Source: an uncultured Sulfitobacter sp. (lineage in GTDB: Bacteria > Pseudomonadota > Alphaproteobacteria > Rhodobacterales > Rhodobacteraceae). Taken from it: a stretch of DNA of 64,000 nucleotides. Positions within the stretch are counted from its first letter, which is position 1; each line of letters opens with the position of its first letter. Below, piece after piece: positions 9,966-19,345 of this stretch. The DNA is taken from the NCBI GenBank assembly GCA_947502265.1, contig CANMZB010000017.1, forward strand, positions 26,425 through 90,424, in the 5' to 3' direction. The notes under the pieces were generated by a model, which made no database searches, was not told the DNA's origin, and was given only the letters and a program-made list of their open reading frames with translations. Position numbers and translations under genes: made by a program.

Positions 9966-11191
9966 TCCGTCACCCCCGCGCGGCGTCCTGCGGCGTTAAT
10001 CATCTCCAGCGCGTCCTTTTCACCGGCGAAAACATCGACAGCGTTGGCGTGAACTGCGGCGGCGCGCTGGCGCTCGCCCAACACGCCGAGTGACGAGATC
10101 AGCCGCGCCCAGTCGCTGGCCGGTCCACCCTCACGGGCCAAACGGTCGGACAGCCCGGCCACCATGGAACCGATCATCTCCATCCGCTCGGCGGGGGACA
10201 TGCTCTCGGCGTTGGCCACGTCGTCGGCTGTGGGGCCGGGCATGTCAGCGCCGCCAATCGCAGGGATGGAATAGCGCACACCGGCCAGTTGGGCCAACTC
10301 TTCGATCTGCGCAAGGATGGGCGCGATCCATGGCGCGTCTTCGGGGCCTGCGCGCAATAGCGTATCCCAGATGCGAAACGCCTGATCGGGCCTGCCGGTC
10401 TGCACCAGCATCAGCCCCAGATAATACCGCGCCGTGCCATTGCCGGGATCTTCGGACAGCACCGCGCGCAGGTTCTTCTCGGCTTCGGGCGAAACATAGC
10501 CACCCGCTGCAAGCACCTGTAATTCGCCCAGAACGGACAGATCGTCAGATGTCACGCCCGCCCCCTTCAACCGGATCACATCGTGCTGTGCCTGTTTGGC
10601 GGCCTTGTAATTTCCCAGCCGCCGTTCCTGCTGCACCAGCAGTGTATGCCCTTGCAGATCATCGGGACGCGCCGCAACCGTTGCGCGCAGCTGCTTCATC
10701 AACTCGGCATAACGCGGTTCAATATCTGCGGGCAGATCGGCATCGGGCAGGGAGGCTTCGGCCACCGCCTGTTCAGGCCGCGTGCGCCGCATTTCTTCGG
10801 CAAAGACGATACGGTCTTTCAACGCCATATCGCCGTAACCGGGCGCGCCCAGCCACCAATAGGCGGTTACACTGCCCGCAACACAAACCAGAATGATCAC
10901 AAGCGCGGCGGACAGGGGCGCACGGCCCCCTGCGGTTTTTTCAAGCTGGAGCGCCTTGTCAGCGCCCAGAAGTCGGCGCGCAATTTCGGCATGCACCCGC
11001 TCGGCATCCGCAGGATCAATCACGCCGCGGACCACGTCGCGATCCACCTCGTCAAGCTGCGCACGGTACACATCGACATCAGAGGCCGCGCGCGATCCGG
11101 CAGCGCGGTTGCGTCCCCGCACCACCGCCTGTGCAAGAATACCCGCCACCATCAAGGTCATCACCGCCGCAGCGGCCCAGAAACTCAGCAT
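9962..11191 (-). CDS. ccmI: c-type cytochrome biogenesis protein CcmI (CycH)
   Basis: 409 residues from ATG 11191 (preceded by GGGGGA). TM1 is residues ~3-22. A cytoplasmic heptad-like stretch follows (VYRAQLDEVDRDVVRGVIDP). TM2 is at APLSAALVIILVCVAGSVTA, and then comes a periplasmic TPR domain (NGTARYYLGLMLVQTGRPDQ). CcmI presents apocytochrome c to the haem ligation complex CcmF/CcmH. It lies 28 kb from ccmABCDG in this window, so the system I genes are split. It shares a ~240-bp divergent promoter region with soxB and overlaps ruvX. Confidence 0.9.
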   Translation of the reverse strand: MLSFWAAAAVMTLMVAGILAQAVVRGRNRAAGSRAASDVDVYRAQLDEVDRDVVRGVIDPADAERVHAEIARRLLGADKALQLEKTAGGRAPLSAALVIILVCVAGSVTAYWWLGAPGYGDMALKDRIVFAEEMRRTRPEQAVAEASLPDADLPADIEPRYAELMKQLRATVAARPDDLQGHTLLVQQERRLGNYKAAKQAQHDVIRLKGAGVTSDDLSVLGELQVLAAGGYVSPEAEKNLRAVLSEDPGNGTARYYLGLMLVQTGRPDQAFRIWDTLLRAGPEDAPWIAPILAQIEELAQLAGVRYSIPAIGGADMPGPTADDVANAESMSPAERMEMIGSMVAGLSDRLAREGGPASDWARLISSLGVLGERQRAAAVHANAVDVFAGEKDALEMINAAGRRAGVTD

Positions 11192-11429
11192 CGCGTCCCC
11201 CAATTTTTCTGCGCCTTCCATATCGCGCCATCCCTGCCAGCAAAAGGGCTGATGGCCGCTTGCGCGACGAATAGCCACGATGCAATCGGGGCGATTGCGG
11301 CAGATGTCGCAAACTTGATAAGGAGTGCCGCGCGCAGTATCCTCATTTCTGTCTGCTCCCGCATGAAGAACGAACAGCGCAGCCGCGCGACCGAATCCAT
11401 CCCACAGCCACACTCCGGGGACCCACGCG

Positions 11430-12674
11430 ATGAAAAAGTATTCTGTATTTGCCGTTGCGCGCGAAGCGATGCGCCACCATTCCGGTTGGACCCGCGCATG
11501 GCGCGATGCCGCCCCGAAAAAACGGTATGATGTCGTGATTATCGGCGCGGGGGGCCATGGGCTTGCTACGGCGTACCATCTGGGCAAGAACTTTGGCATC
11601 ACCAATGTGGCAGTGATTGAAAAGGGCTGGCTGGGTGGCGGCAATACAGGCCGTAACACCACGATCATACGCTCGAACTACCTTCAGGACGCCTCGGCGG
11701 CGATCTATGAAAAGTCGCGCTCGCTTTATGAAACGATGTCGCAGGATCTTAACTATAACGTCATGTTCTCTCCGCGCGGGGTGATCATGCTGGCACAGAC
11801 TGAACACGAGGTGCGCGGTTTCAAACGCACGGCACACGCCAACATGCTGCAAGGGGTGAGCACGGAATTTATCGGCCCGCACAAGGTCAAGGAACTGCTG
11901 CCGATCATCAACCTTTCCGGTCCGCGCTATCCCGTGCTGGGCGGTCTGTATCAGGCGCGCGGCGGCACGGCGCGCCACGATGCGGTTGCATGGGGCTATG
12001 CGCGGGCGTGCTCGGATATGGGCATGGACATCATCCAGCAATGTGAAGTGACCGGCGTGCAGACCTCTGGCGGCAAGGTCACCGGCGTGAACACCACGCG
12101 CGGTGACATCGCTTGTGACAAGGTCGGCATGGTGGTCGCGGGCCATTCGGGGCATCTGGCCGAAATGGCGGGCTTTCGTCTGCCCATCGAATCCGTAGCG
12201 CTTCAGGCGCTGGTGTCCGAACCGGTCAAACCTTGCATGGATGTGGTCGTGATGGCCAACACGGTGCACGGCTATATGAGCCAGTCCGACAAGGGCGAGA
12301 TGGTCATCGGCGGGGGCACCGACGGTTACAACAATTACACCCAGCGCGGCAGCTTCCACCACATCGAGGAAACCGTGCGCGCGCTAGTCGAGACATTCCC
12401 GATGGTCAGCCGCCTCAAAATGCTGCGCCAGTGGGGCGGCATCGTGGACATCACCGGCGACCGCTCCCCGATCCTCAGCAAAACACCGGTGCAAGGCGTG
12501 TTCATCAACTGCGGCTGGGGGACGGGCGGTTTCAAGGCAATCCCCGGCTCTGGTTGGGCGATGGCCGAACTGATGGCCAAAGGCCGTTCGCCGCTGACGG
12601 ACGCCTTCGGGCTGGAGCGTTTCTCCGAGGGCCGCTTCATCGACGAAAGCGTCGCGGCAGGGGTGGCGCATTGA
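11430..12674 (+). CDS. soxB: Sarcosine oxidase subunit beta
   Basis: 414 residues, DAO-family flavoprotein. The dinucleotide motif VVIIGAGGHGLATAYHLG is near residue 35, and EKGWLGGGNTGRNTTIIRSN marks the covalent-FMN/FAD-binding SoxB subfamily. The C-terminal FAD motif is near GCGWGTGGFKAIPGSG. With SoxD, SoxA and SoxG it forms heterotetrameric sarcosine oxidase, which converts sarcosine, O2 and tetrahydrofolate to glycine, H2O2 and methylene-THF. RBS GGGGA lies before ATG 11430. The usual immediate soxD is displaced by a small gene and a terminator. Confidence 0.96.
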   Translation: MKKYSVFAVAREAMRHHSGWTRAWRDAAPKKRYDVVIIGAGGHGLATAYHLGKNFGITNVAVIEKGWLGGGNTGRNTTIIRSNYLQDASAAIYEKSRSLYETMSQDLNYNVMFSPRGVIMLAQTEHEVRGFKRTAHANMLQGVSTEFIGPHKVKELLPIINLSGPRYPVLGGLYQARGGTARHDAVAWGYARACSDMGMDIIQQCEVTGVQTSGGKVTGVNTTRGDIACDKVGMVVAGHSGHLAEMAGFRLPIESVALQALVSEPVKPCMDVVVMANTVHGYMSQSDKGEMVIGGGTDGYNNYTQRGSFHHIEETVRALVETFPMVSRLKMLRQWGGIVDITGDRSPILSKTPVQGVFINCGWGTGGFKAIPGSGWAMAELMAKGRSPLTDAFGLERFSEGRFIDESVAAGVAH

Positions 12675-12743
12675 TGGCGGTCTATTCCTTCCCTATCTGC
12701 GGCACAGGACACGGTGTACAGCAGTCGCGCCGCAGCCTGTTCT

Positions 12744-12769
12744 GGAACTTTTCGATCCGGTCAACCGTT
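12744..12769 (+). promoter_or_regulatory. EcfG-type promoter motif GGAAC-N17-CGTT before the 84-residue gene
   Basis: GGAAC (12744-12748) and CGTT (12766-12769) are 17 bases apart. This matches the alphaproteobacterial general-stress sigma factor consensus (GGAAC-N16/17-CGTT). The -10 overlaps the first arm of an 8-bp inverted repeat CCGTTGGA (12765-12772) / TCCAACGG (12788-12795). It lies 35 bp before the start at 12805. Confidence 0.45.
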
Positions 12770-12804
12770 GGAGTCTCGATTGAAGAATCCAACGGAGACG
12801 ACCC

Positions 12805-13059
12805 ATGGAAAACCAAGAGCACACGCCTGCCGACCGTAACACGACAACAACGACTACGACCACATCCAGTGGCGGGGGGATGGCCTTCATTGTTGGTGCG
12901 CTTGTCGTCGTGGTCGCAGGGCTCGCTTACTTTGTGTTCGGTGGCGAGCTGGACGGCGGTGGCGAAAGTGATGTCAATATCACAATTGACGGAGCTGGCG
13001 ATGCAGTCGAAGGGGCCGCTGAAGCGGTCGAAGGCGTTGCGTCTGGCGCCAACGAATAA
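12805..13059 (+). CDS. Small single-span membrane protein with Thr-rich N-terminus
   Basis: 84 residues: a polar N-terminus with eight consecutive threonines (~13-20), one membrane span (GMAFIVGALVVVVAGLAYFV, ~25-44), and an acidic tail (NITIDGAGDAVEGAAEAVEG). The tail resembles acidic amphipathic repeats. No family recognised. The tail composition points to an extracytoplasmic C-terminus, by inference. It has its own promoter-like motif upstream and a terminator just downstream, so it is a separate unit placed inside the sarcosine oxidase cluster. It could be a stress-induced small protein. Confidence 0.75.
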   Translation: MENQEHTPADRNTTTTTTTTSSGGGMAFIVGALVVVVAGLAYFVFGGELDGGGESDVNITIDGAGDAVEGAAEAVEGVASGANE

Positions 13060-13087
13060 ACCAAACAGCGCGCGCTTGAAAACTGTG

Positions 13088-13115
13088 GCCGGTGCTCTGA
13101 AGAGCGCCGGCTTTT
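13088..13115 (+). terminator. Rho-independent terminator after the 84-residue gene
   Basis: Stem arms 13088-13097 and 13102-13111 (GCCGG and GAGC halves with one internal mismatch), TGAA tetraloop, then TTTT. It sits between soxB and soxD. Confidence 0.7.
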
Positions 13116-13203
13116 CCACGTTCGCGGTAAGGCAACTGATGTATGCACCGCAACCTGCCAAAATCAGTTCTATTTACCGTCGTATCACCGAGCGAGGCCA
13201 AAC

Positions 13204-13527
13204 ATGCTGATCGTATCCTGCCCCTGCTGCGGCGTGACCGCAGAGGAAACCGAATTTCACGCCCACGGCGAGGCGCATATCGTGCGCCATACGGTCGGAA
13301 GCACTGACCAAGACATGGAAACCTACCTTTTCATGCGCAAAAACACCAAGGGCGTGCATTTTGAACGCTGGCGTCATCAGTACGGGTGCGGGAAGTGGTT
13401 CCACATGGCGCGCGATACCATGACCCTGGAAGTCTTCGGCACCTATCCGGCGCAAACGCTCGCCCCGCCCGAAGATCTTCTGGTACAGATCGACGCCAAG
13501 CGCCCCGGCTGGCGCAAAAGCACCTGA
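13204..13527 (+). CDS. soxD: Sarcosine oxidase subunit delta
   Basis: 107 residues, standard length. The zinc-binding start (LIVSCPCCGVTAEETEFHAHGE) and the second set (RWRHQYGCGKWFHMARD) give the Cys/His ligands of the SoxD zinc site. The subunit is structural in the heterotetramer. It lies 145 bp after the small membrane-protein gene and 62 bp before soxA. The upstream terminator means it needs its own promoter or read-through. Confidence 0.95.
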   Translation: MLIVSCPCCGVTAEETEFHAHGEAHIVRHTVGSTDQDMETYLFMRKNTKGVHFERWRHQYGCGKWFHMARDTMTLEVFGTYPAQTLAPPEDLLVQIDAKRPGWRKST

Positions 13528-13589
13528 CCCATGCTTCATTTGGCCCTTAAACTCATCCCCTCTTCGCAGCCATTCCCGGAGCCTCAAAC

Positions 13590-16500
13590 ATGAGCACTCG
13601 TCTCGCCACAGGCGGCCGCCTTCTGAACAAATCCAAGACAGTGTCGTTCCGCTTTAACGGCAAATCCATGACTGGATTCGAGGGCGATACGCTGGCCTCC
13701 GCCCTTCTGGCCAATGACCAGATGCTGGTCGGGCGTTCGTTCAAATACCACCGCCCGCGCGGCGTTGTCGCCGCTGGCCCCGAAGAACCGAACGGGTTGG
13801 TCAATCTTGGCCGCGACGGCAGGGTCGAGCCGAACGCGCGGGTCACCACGACCGAACTGTTCGAGGATCTTCAGGCCGAAAGCCAGAACCACTGGCCTAG
13901 CCTTGATTTCGACGTGGGGGCGATCAATCAACACCTCGCCCGTTTTTTGCCTGCGGGCTTTTACTACAAGATGTTCATCCATCCGCGCCCTCTGTGGAAG
14001 CACGTTTACGAACCGATCATCCGTCATTCGGCCGGTCTTGGCAAAGCGCCGAAACAGCGCGACGAAGACACCTATGAGCATTTTTACGCGTTCTGCGACG
14101 TGTTGGTGGTTGGCGGCGGTGTTGCCGGTCTTGAGGCTGCGCGCACTGCTGCGCTGACGGGCGCGCGGGTTATCGTGATGGAGCAATACGCCCATTGGGG
14201 TGGACGCACGCCTGTTGACGGCGGCGAGATCAACGGCGCACCGGCGCAAGACTGGATCGACGCGACGCTTGCGGAACTTGGCGGCATGGATAACGTCACC
14301 CTGCGCAATCGCACGATGGGGGCAGGGGTGTATGACCACGGCTATGTGCTGGGGTACGAGCGGCTGACCGACCACGCGCCTGAAAAAGCGGGCCCGCGTC
14401 ACCGTCTGTGGCGGGTGCGTGCGCGGCACGTCATTACCGCCACCGGCGCGCTTGAGCGGCCTCTGAGCTTTGCTGGCAACGACATTCCGGGTGTGATGCT
14501 GGCGGCGTCGATCCGAGATTATGTCGTGAACTGGGGGGTGTCCACAGGGGACCGCACGGTGGTGGTGACCAACAACGACGATGCCTATCTCACGGCGATC
14601 GCCCTCAAACATGCGGGGCTGGACGTGCCTGCAATCCTTGATGCACGGGTGTTGCCCGAAGACAGCGATCTGATGGCGCAGGCCAAGGCGTTGGGCATCC
14701 GTGTTTTGATGGGCCATGCGGTCTCGTCCGTCAAAGGCGCCAAGCGCGTTACAGGCGTTTCCATATGCAGTCAGGCGGGTGAGGGCAGCGTGCTGGAAGA
14801 GATCAGCTGTGATGCGGTTGCCATGTCGGGCGGCTGGTCGCCGGTTGTGCATCTGTGGTCGCATTGTGGGGGCAAGCTGCGGTGGGACACGGCAAATGCC
14901 TGTTTCAGCCCGCACCCCGATCATCCGCCCACCGGCGCGGATGGCGCACAATTCGTCACCACCGCAGGCACGGCCACCGGCATGTTCCAGCTTGACGATG
15001 TGCTGAACGATGCTTTCGCCGCTGCGGACGGCGTGACGCGCGCGCTGGGCATGAAGCTACCCCGCGATGCCACACCCCCCAAGGGCGAGCGCCGCGAAGA
15101 TGCGCCATTGGCCCCCGTCTGGCTGATGCCGCAGGGGGCCAGCGTCAAGCTGCGCGAAAAGGCGTGGCTGGATTACCAAAACGATGTGAAAGTCTCCGAT
15201 GTGCGGCTCGCTGCGCAAGAGGGGTTTGTTTCGGTGGAACATGCCAAACGCTATACCACCCTTGGCATGGCAACGGATCAAGGGAAATTGAGCAACATCA
15301 ATGGTCTGGCGGTGCTTGCTGGTGCATTGGGTGAAGATATTCCCGCCGTCGGAACCACCACATTCCGCCCGCCGTATCACCCGATTTCAATGGGGGCGAT
15401 TGCCGGTGAAGCGCGGGGTGACGTGTTCCAGCCTTTGCGCCGCTCGCCGATGCACGACTGGCACGAGGGCAATGGGGCGCAGTGGGAACCGGTCGGCCAT
15501 TGGCGACGCCCCTATGCCTACAAGCGTGCGGACGAAAGCACCCACGATGCGGTGATGCGCGAAGTAACCAACACGCGCGAAAAGCTGGGGATGCTGGACG
15601 CTTCTACGTTGGGCAAGATCGTCGTTAAAGGGCCGGACGCGGGCAGGTTCCTCGACATGCTTTATACCAACATGATGAGCACGCTAAAGCCGGGCAAATG
15701 CCGTTATGGTCTGATGTGCAACGACAACGGTTTTCTGATCGACGACGGCGTTGTCGCGCGCATCGACGATGACACATGGCTGTGCCACACCACCACCGGC
15801 GGCGCGGACACCATCCATGCCCACATGGAGGAATGGTTGCAAACCGAATGGTGGGACTGGCAGGTTTACGTTGCCAATGTGACGGAGCAATACGCGCAGA
15901 TCGCCGTCGTTGGCCCGAACGCGCGTGCCGCTTTGGAACGGCTGGGCGGCATGGATGTATCCAAAGATGCCTTGGGGTTCATGGAGTGGGCCGACGGCAC
16001 GCTGGGCGGTTTCAACGTGCGGATCTATCGTATCTCGTTCTCGGGCGAGTTGTCTTACGAGATCGCGGTGGATGCCAGCCACGGGCAGGCGTTGTGGGAT
16101 GCGCTTTTGGCTGTGGGGGCGGATCTGGGGGCAATGCCTTACGGGACCGAGGCGTTGCATATCCTGCGCGCCGAAAAAGGATTTATCATGATCGGTGACG
16201 AGACGGACGGCACTGTAATCCCGCAGGATCTGGGCCTGCACTGGGCGCTGTCGAAAAAGAAAGAAGATTATATGGGCAAGCGCGCGCAACAACGCGCGCA
16301 TATGGCTGATCCCGACCGTTGGAAGCTGGTCGGGCTTGAGACGGTTGATGGCACGGTGCTGCCCGACGGGGCCTATGCCGTGGGCGAGGGCACGAACGAC
16401 AACGGCCAGCGCACCATGATCGGGCGCGTCACCTCAAGCTATCACTCTCCGACGCTGGACAAGGGGATCGCGATGGGCCTTGTGCTGCACGGTCCCGACC

Positions 16501-16607
16501 GGATGGGAGAAACCCTTGATTTCCCCGGCACCGATGGCAAAACCTATCAGGCGAAAATCGTCGATCCGGTATTCTACGACAAAGAAGGGACCAAGCAAAA
16601 TGTCTGA
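13590..16607 (+). CDS. soxA: Sarcosine oxidase subunit alpha
   Basis: 1005 residues. The N-terminus is a ferredoxin-like Fer2_4 domain (VSFRFNGKSMTGFEGDTLAS). A Rossmann NAD-binding domain follows (VLVVGGGVAGLEAARTAALT, ~171 onward) with the ATGALERPLSFAGND segment. From about residue 620 there is a GcvT-like folate-binding domain that receives the methylene group (GKIVVKGPDAGRFLDMLYTN, GFIMIGDETDGTVIPQDLGL). The subunit binds NAD and shares FMN with SoxB. Its stop overlaps the soxG start by 8 bases, so the two are coupled. Confidence 0.96.
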   Translation: MSTRLATGGRLLNKSKTVSFRFNGKSMTGFEGDTLASALLANDQMLVGRSFKYHRPRGVVAAGPEEPNGLVNLGRDGRVEPNARVTTTELFEDLQAESQNHWPSLDFDVGAINQHLARFLPAGFYYKMFIHPRPLWKHVYEPIIRHSAGLGKAPKQRDEDTYEHFYAFCDVLVVGGGVAGLEAARTAALTGARVIVMEQYAHWGGRTPVDGGEINGAPAQDWIDATLAELGGMDNVTLRNRTMGAGVYDHGYVLGYERLTDHAPEKAGPRHRLWRVRARHVITATGALERPLSFAGNDIPGVMLAASIRDYVVNWGVSTGDRTVVVTNNDDAYLTAIALKHAGLDVPAILDARVLPEDSDLMAQAKALGIRVLMGHAVSSVKGAKRVTGVSICSQAGEGSVLEEISCDAVAMSGGWSPVVHLWSHCGGKLRWDTANACFSPHPDHPPTGADGAQFVTTAGTATGMFQLDDVLNDAFAAADGVTRALGMKLPRDATPPKGERREDAPLAPVWLMPQGASVKLREKAWLDYQNDVKVSDVRLAAQEGFVSVEHAKRYTTLGMATDQGKLSNINGLAVLAGALGEDIPAVGTTTFRPPYHPISMGAIAGEARGDVFQPLRRSPMHDWHEGNGAQWEPVGHWRRPYAYKRADESTHDAVMREVTNTREKLGMLDASTLGKIVVKGPDAGRFLDMLYTNMMSTLKPGKCRYGLMCNDNGFLIDDGVVARIDDDTWLCHTTTGGADTIHAHMEEWLQTEWWDWQVYVANVTEQYAQIAVVGPNARAALERLGGMDVSKDALGFMEWADGTLGGFNVRIYRISFSGELSYEIAVDASHGQALWDALLAVGADLGAMPYGTEALHILRAEKGFIMIGDETDGTVIPQDLGLHWALSKKKEDYMGKRAQQRAHMADPDRWKLVGLETVDGTVLPDGAYAVGEGTNDNGQRTMIGRVTSSYHSPTLDKGIAMGLVLHGPDRMGETLDFPGTDGKTYQAKIVDPVFYDKEGTKQNV

Positions 16608-17169
16608 CCCCGTTTCTGCCTTGAACCACGCGAACAGCACCGAAGGTCTGGTGACGATCACCGAAACCGGCCCTGTTGGGATGATCACCCTGCGCGGTGA
16701 TTTAGGGGCCAAGCCGGTCCAGAAGGCCGCGATTGCAGCCGGTGGGGTGAATATGCCCGAGCAGGGAAAATGCCTGACGGAACTTGACCGGGGCATCGCA
16801 TGGATGTCACCGGACGAATTGTTGATCCTGTGCCGCTATGACGAAGTTGCGGGAAAGGTGGATGATTTACAGGGCAAGCTGGCCAAACAGCACGCGCTTG
16901 TGGTCAACGTCTCGGACGCGCGCGCGGTGTTCGACGTGCGCGGCGCGGCTGTACGTGAGGTGATGGCCAAGCTGTGTCCCGTCGATATGCACCCCGCCAG
17001 CTTCACCCCCGGCACGTTCCGCCGTACTCGGATGGCGCAGGCGGCTGCGGCGTTCTGGATGCCCGAAGAAGGCGTGGTGCGGGTGATCTGCTTCCGGTCC
17101 GTCGCGCAGTATGTCTTTGACCTGCTCCGCGTTGGTGCTCAGCCGGGCTCGGAGGTCGACTTTTTCTAA
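16600..17169 (+). CDS. soxG: Sarcosine oxidase subunit gamma
   Basis: 189 residues from ATG 16600, which overlaps the soxA 3' end. The GcvT-C-like fold is seen in GMITLRGDLGAKPVQKA, RGIAWMSPDELLILC and VVNVSDARAVFDVRG. The C-terminus ends EVDFF, as usual. It completes the heterotetramer. No further genes (glyA, purU) follow, unlike many sox clusters, and no clear terminator is visible in the 238-bp gap to sodB. Confidence 0.93.
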   Translation: MSDPVSALNHANSTEGLVTITETGPVGMITLRGDLGAKPVQKAAIAAGGVNMPEQGKCLTELDRGIAWMSPDELLILCRYDEVAGKVDDLQGKLAKQHALVVNVSDARAVFDVRGAAVREVMAKLCPVDMHPASFTPGTFRRTRMAQAAAAFWMPEEGVVRVICFRSVAQYVFDLLRVGAQPGSEVDFF

Positions 17170-17407
17170 GCTTCAGGGATGGCGTTTGGCGACAAAGGAA
17201 GGGCCGGGTGAGGTCTTTCTGTGGGCTTGGCATGTGCCGGAAGGCGACGGCGCCATGCCAAATCCTGTATATTTCCCGACAATGTTCCCCTGAAATGCGC
17301 GTTTTGCCGCCTGCGTGGGACGAAGATTGATGCGCTCCCCCCTTGACGCGGCCCCGTTCTGCACTCCATCTGGGGTAGACCTGAAATTTTCATGAGGAGG
17401 CCTCGAA

Positions 17408-18007
17408 ATGGCTTTTGAACTTCCCGATCTTCCCTATGCCCATGACGCGCTTGCATCCAAAGGGATGAGCGCCGAGACGCTGGAATACCACCACGACAAG
17501 CACCACAACGCCTATGTCACGAACGGCAACAAGGCGATTGCGGGCACCGAGTGGGAAGGCAAGTCTCTCGAAGAGATCATCAAGGGGACTTACGACGCCA
17601 ATGCCGTGGCCCAGAACGGTATCTTCAACAACATCTCGCAACTGTGGAACCACAACCAGTTCTGGGAAATGATGGGGCCAGGCGCAAACCCGATGCCAAG
17701 CGAGCTTGAAAAAGCGCTGGTCGATAATTTCGGCTCCGTTGACAAGTTTATGGACGAATTCAAAGCCGCTGGTGCCGGTCAGTTCGGTTCCGGTTGGGCG
17801 TGGCTGGTCAAGGCCAAGGACGGCAGCCTGAAAGTGTCCAAGACAGAGAACGGCGTGAACCCGGTCTGCTTCGGCCAGACGGCGCTTTTGGGCTGTGATG
17901 TGTGGGAACATTCCTATTACATCGACTTCCGCAACGCGCGCCCCGACTACCTGTCGAACTTCCTCGACAATCTGGTGAACTGGGAAAACGTCGCATCGCG
18001 CATGTAA
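17408..18007 (+). CDS. sodB: Superoxide dismutase, Fe/Mn type
   Basis: 199 residues, full length. The metal ligands are visible: His in EYHHDKHHNAYV near residue 27, His in HNQFWEMMGP, and Asp/His in DVWEHSYYIDFRN. AQFGSGW-type residues (GAGQFGSGWAWLV) line the active site. It dismutates superoxide to H2O2 and O2 in the cytoplasm. The strong RBS GAGGAGG precedes ATG 17408. It is followed by its own terminator, so it is monocistronic. Confidence 0.96.
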   Translation: MAFELPDLPYAHDALASKGMSAETLEYHHDKHHNAYVTNGNKAIAGTEWEGKSLEEIIKGTYDANAVAQNGIFNNISQLWNHNQFWEMMGPGANPMPSELEKALVDNFGSVDKFMDEFKAAGAGQFGSGWAWLVKAKDGSLKVSKTENGVNPVCFGQTALLGCDVWEHSYYIDFRNARPDYLSNFLDNLVNWENVASRM

Positions 18008-18040
18008 GCCTTTGTTAGGGCGTTCCTGTCCTGGAAAGTT

Positions 18041-18077
18041 AAAACCCCGCAAGCAACCGCTTGCGGGGTTTTGTTTT
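18041..18077 (+). terminator. Rho-independent terminator of sodB
   Basis: Perfect 14-bp stem (18041-18054 and 18059-18072), AACC loop, then GTTTTT. Confidence 0.92.
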
Positions 18078-18155
18078 TGGAACCAACCGTTTGGGTCGTG
18101 CGTTTGTTTTCTGACTGCATCTTTTAGAAAAAAAGCGCAAACATGGAGGGACGAA

Positions 18156-18623
18156 ATGACCAAGCTTACAAATGGTACTTGGGTTTTGATCGCGGACAGC
18201 GAGAAAGCCCTGTTTCTTGTGAACGAGACAGACGACCAGGATCCTTATCTCAAGGTTGTCAAAAAGGAAGAGCAGGATAACCCCCCAAATCGTGAGCAGG
18301 CTGCGAATCGGCGGGGCAGGTTCAACGATGGCCCATCTGTGCATCGCTCGGCAGTCGACGATACGGATTGGCACCAACTGGCAAAGGAACGCTTTGCCTC
18401 TGACCTCGCAGACATCCTGTATCAAAAAGCATATAGCAAGCAATTCGAGCGTCTGGTGATCGTTGCCGACCCCGCAACGCTTGGCCAGCTACGCCCGGAA
18501 TTGCATCAGGAAGTGGCGCAGAAGGTGATAGGGGAAATTGACAAGAACTTTACAAACCATCCCTTGGACAAGATTGAAAAGCTGGTGAAAGAAGAGCTGG
18601 ATACGGTTCGGCCGGGTGCCTGA
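18156..18623 (+). CDS. Host attachment family protein
   Basis: 155 residues from ATG 18156 with a strong RBS (GGAGGGA). It opens with the family pattern NGTWVLIADSEKALFLVNE and ends LEKLVKEEL-like (IEKLVKEELDTVRPG). The central NRRGRFNDG and ERLVIVADPATLGQLRPELH match the protein required for attachment to host cells family, described first in Agrobacterium. The biochemical role is unknown and many free-living bacteria carry it. It is monocistronic between two terminators. Confidence 0.85.
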   Translation: MTKLTNGTWVLIADSEKALFLVNETDDQDPYLKVVKKEEQDNPPNREQAANRRGRFNDGPSVHRSAVDDTDWHQLAKERFASDLADILYQKAYSKQFERLVIVADPATLGQLRPELHQEVAQKVIGEIDKNFTNHPLDKIEKLVKEELDTVRPGA

Positions 18624-18633
18624 CTGACCGAAG

Positions 18634-18661
18634 ATCGCGGCGTACGCACCGCCGCGATTTC
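18634..18661. terminator. Probable terminator between host-attachment gene and LOG gene
   Basis: Perfect 9-bp stem ATCGCGGCG/CGCCGCGAT (18634-18642, 18650-18658) with a 7-base loop and a short T-run. It lies between two convergent genes. Confidence 0.5.
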
Positions 18662-18679
18662 GCTCTTGGGCCAGCGCTT

Positions 18680-19225
18680 TTACGCGTCTTTAAGGGCGTC
18701 CAGCGCGCCTGCGGCATCGGGCACCCATGTAAGAAAGTCGAGCAGGCTTTCCTCGGCAAAACCGCGCGCAACTACGCTGTTCATCAATTGCTTTAATATA
18801 TCCCAGTAGCCATTTGTATTTACAATAATAATTGGCTTTTCATGCAGCCGTAACTGACGCCATGTCAACACCTCCAAAAGCTCGTCTAGAGAGCCTGCGC
18901 CGCCCGGCAGAACGACAACAGCATTACAGTTCATGAACATCACTTTTTTGCGCTCATGCATTGTTTCGGTGATGATATATCGGGTCAGGTCTTTCTTGCC
19001 GACTTCCCAATCGACAAGATGTTTGGGGATCACGCCAAAGGTGTCACCGCCTGCCATTTGCGCCGCATTCGCAACACTTCCCATCAGCCCGATATCGCCC
19101 GCGCCGTAAACCAGCCGCCAGCCGTTTTCGGCGATCCCGGTGCCAAGCGTTTTGGCATCTTTCATGAACGCGGGATCGTCGCCCGTGCGGGAGCCGCAGA
19201 AAACGCAAACGGAGGAAATGGACAT
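18680..19225 (-). CDS. LOG-family nucleotide phosphoribohydrolase (TIGR00730 type)
   Basis: 181 residues from ATG 19225. It opens SVCVFCGSRTGDDPAFM. The LOG signature is present as VVVLPGGAGSLDELLEVLTW, with the conserved Arg/Glu region ETMHERKKVMF. Family members release free cytokinin base from the riboside 5'-monophosphate or act on AMP-like nucleotides. The bacterial role is often purine salvage-like. The usual PGGxGTxxE has Ser for Thr here, a conservative change. It is divergent from the LysM gene. Confidence 0.87.
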   Translation of the reverse strand: MSISSVCVFCGSRTGDDPAFMKDAKTLGTGIAENGWRLVYGAGDIGLMGSVANAAQMAGGDTFGVIPKHLVDWEVGKKDLTRYIITETMHERKKVMFMNCNAVVVLPGGAGSLDELLEVLTWRQLRLHEKPIIIVNTNGYWDILKQLMNSVVARGFAEESLLDFLTWVPDAAGALDALKDA

Positions 19226-19345
19226 GGTGGTGCCTCTCTGGAGGATAAGATGCGCGGGGCGCGGATTGGTCTTTTGACCGGTGATAGCGGGTAGGTTACA
19301 AAGGCTCAATGTGTGTTGACGTCGTCGCGATTGGGAAAATCTGGA

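Noticed and set aside
13584..14951. 455-codon minus-strand frame opposite soxA
   Set aside because: Antisense shadow of a clear Sarcosine oxidase alpha coding region; no domain recognised.
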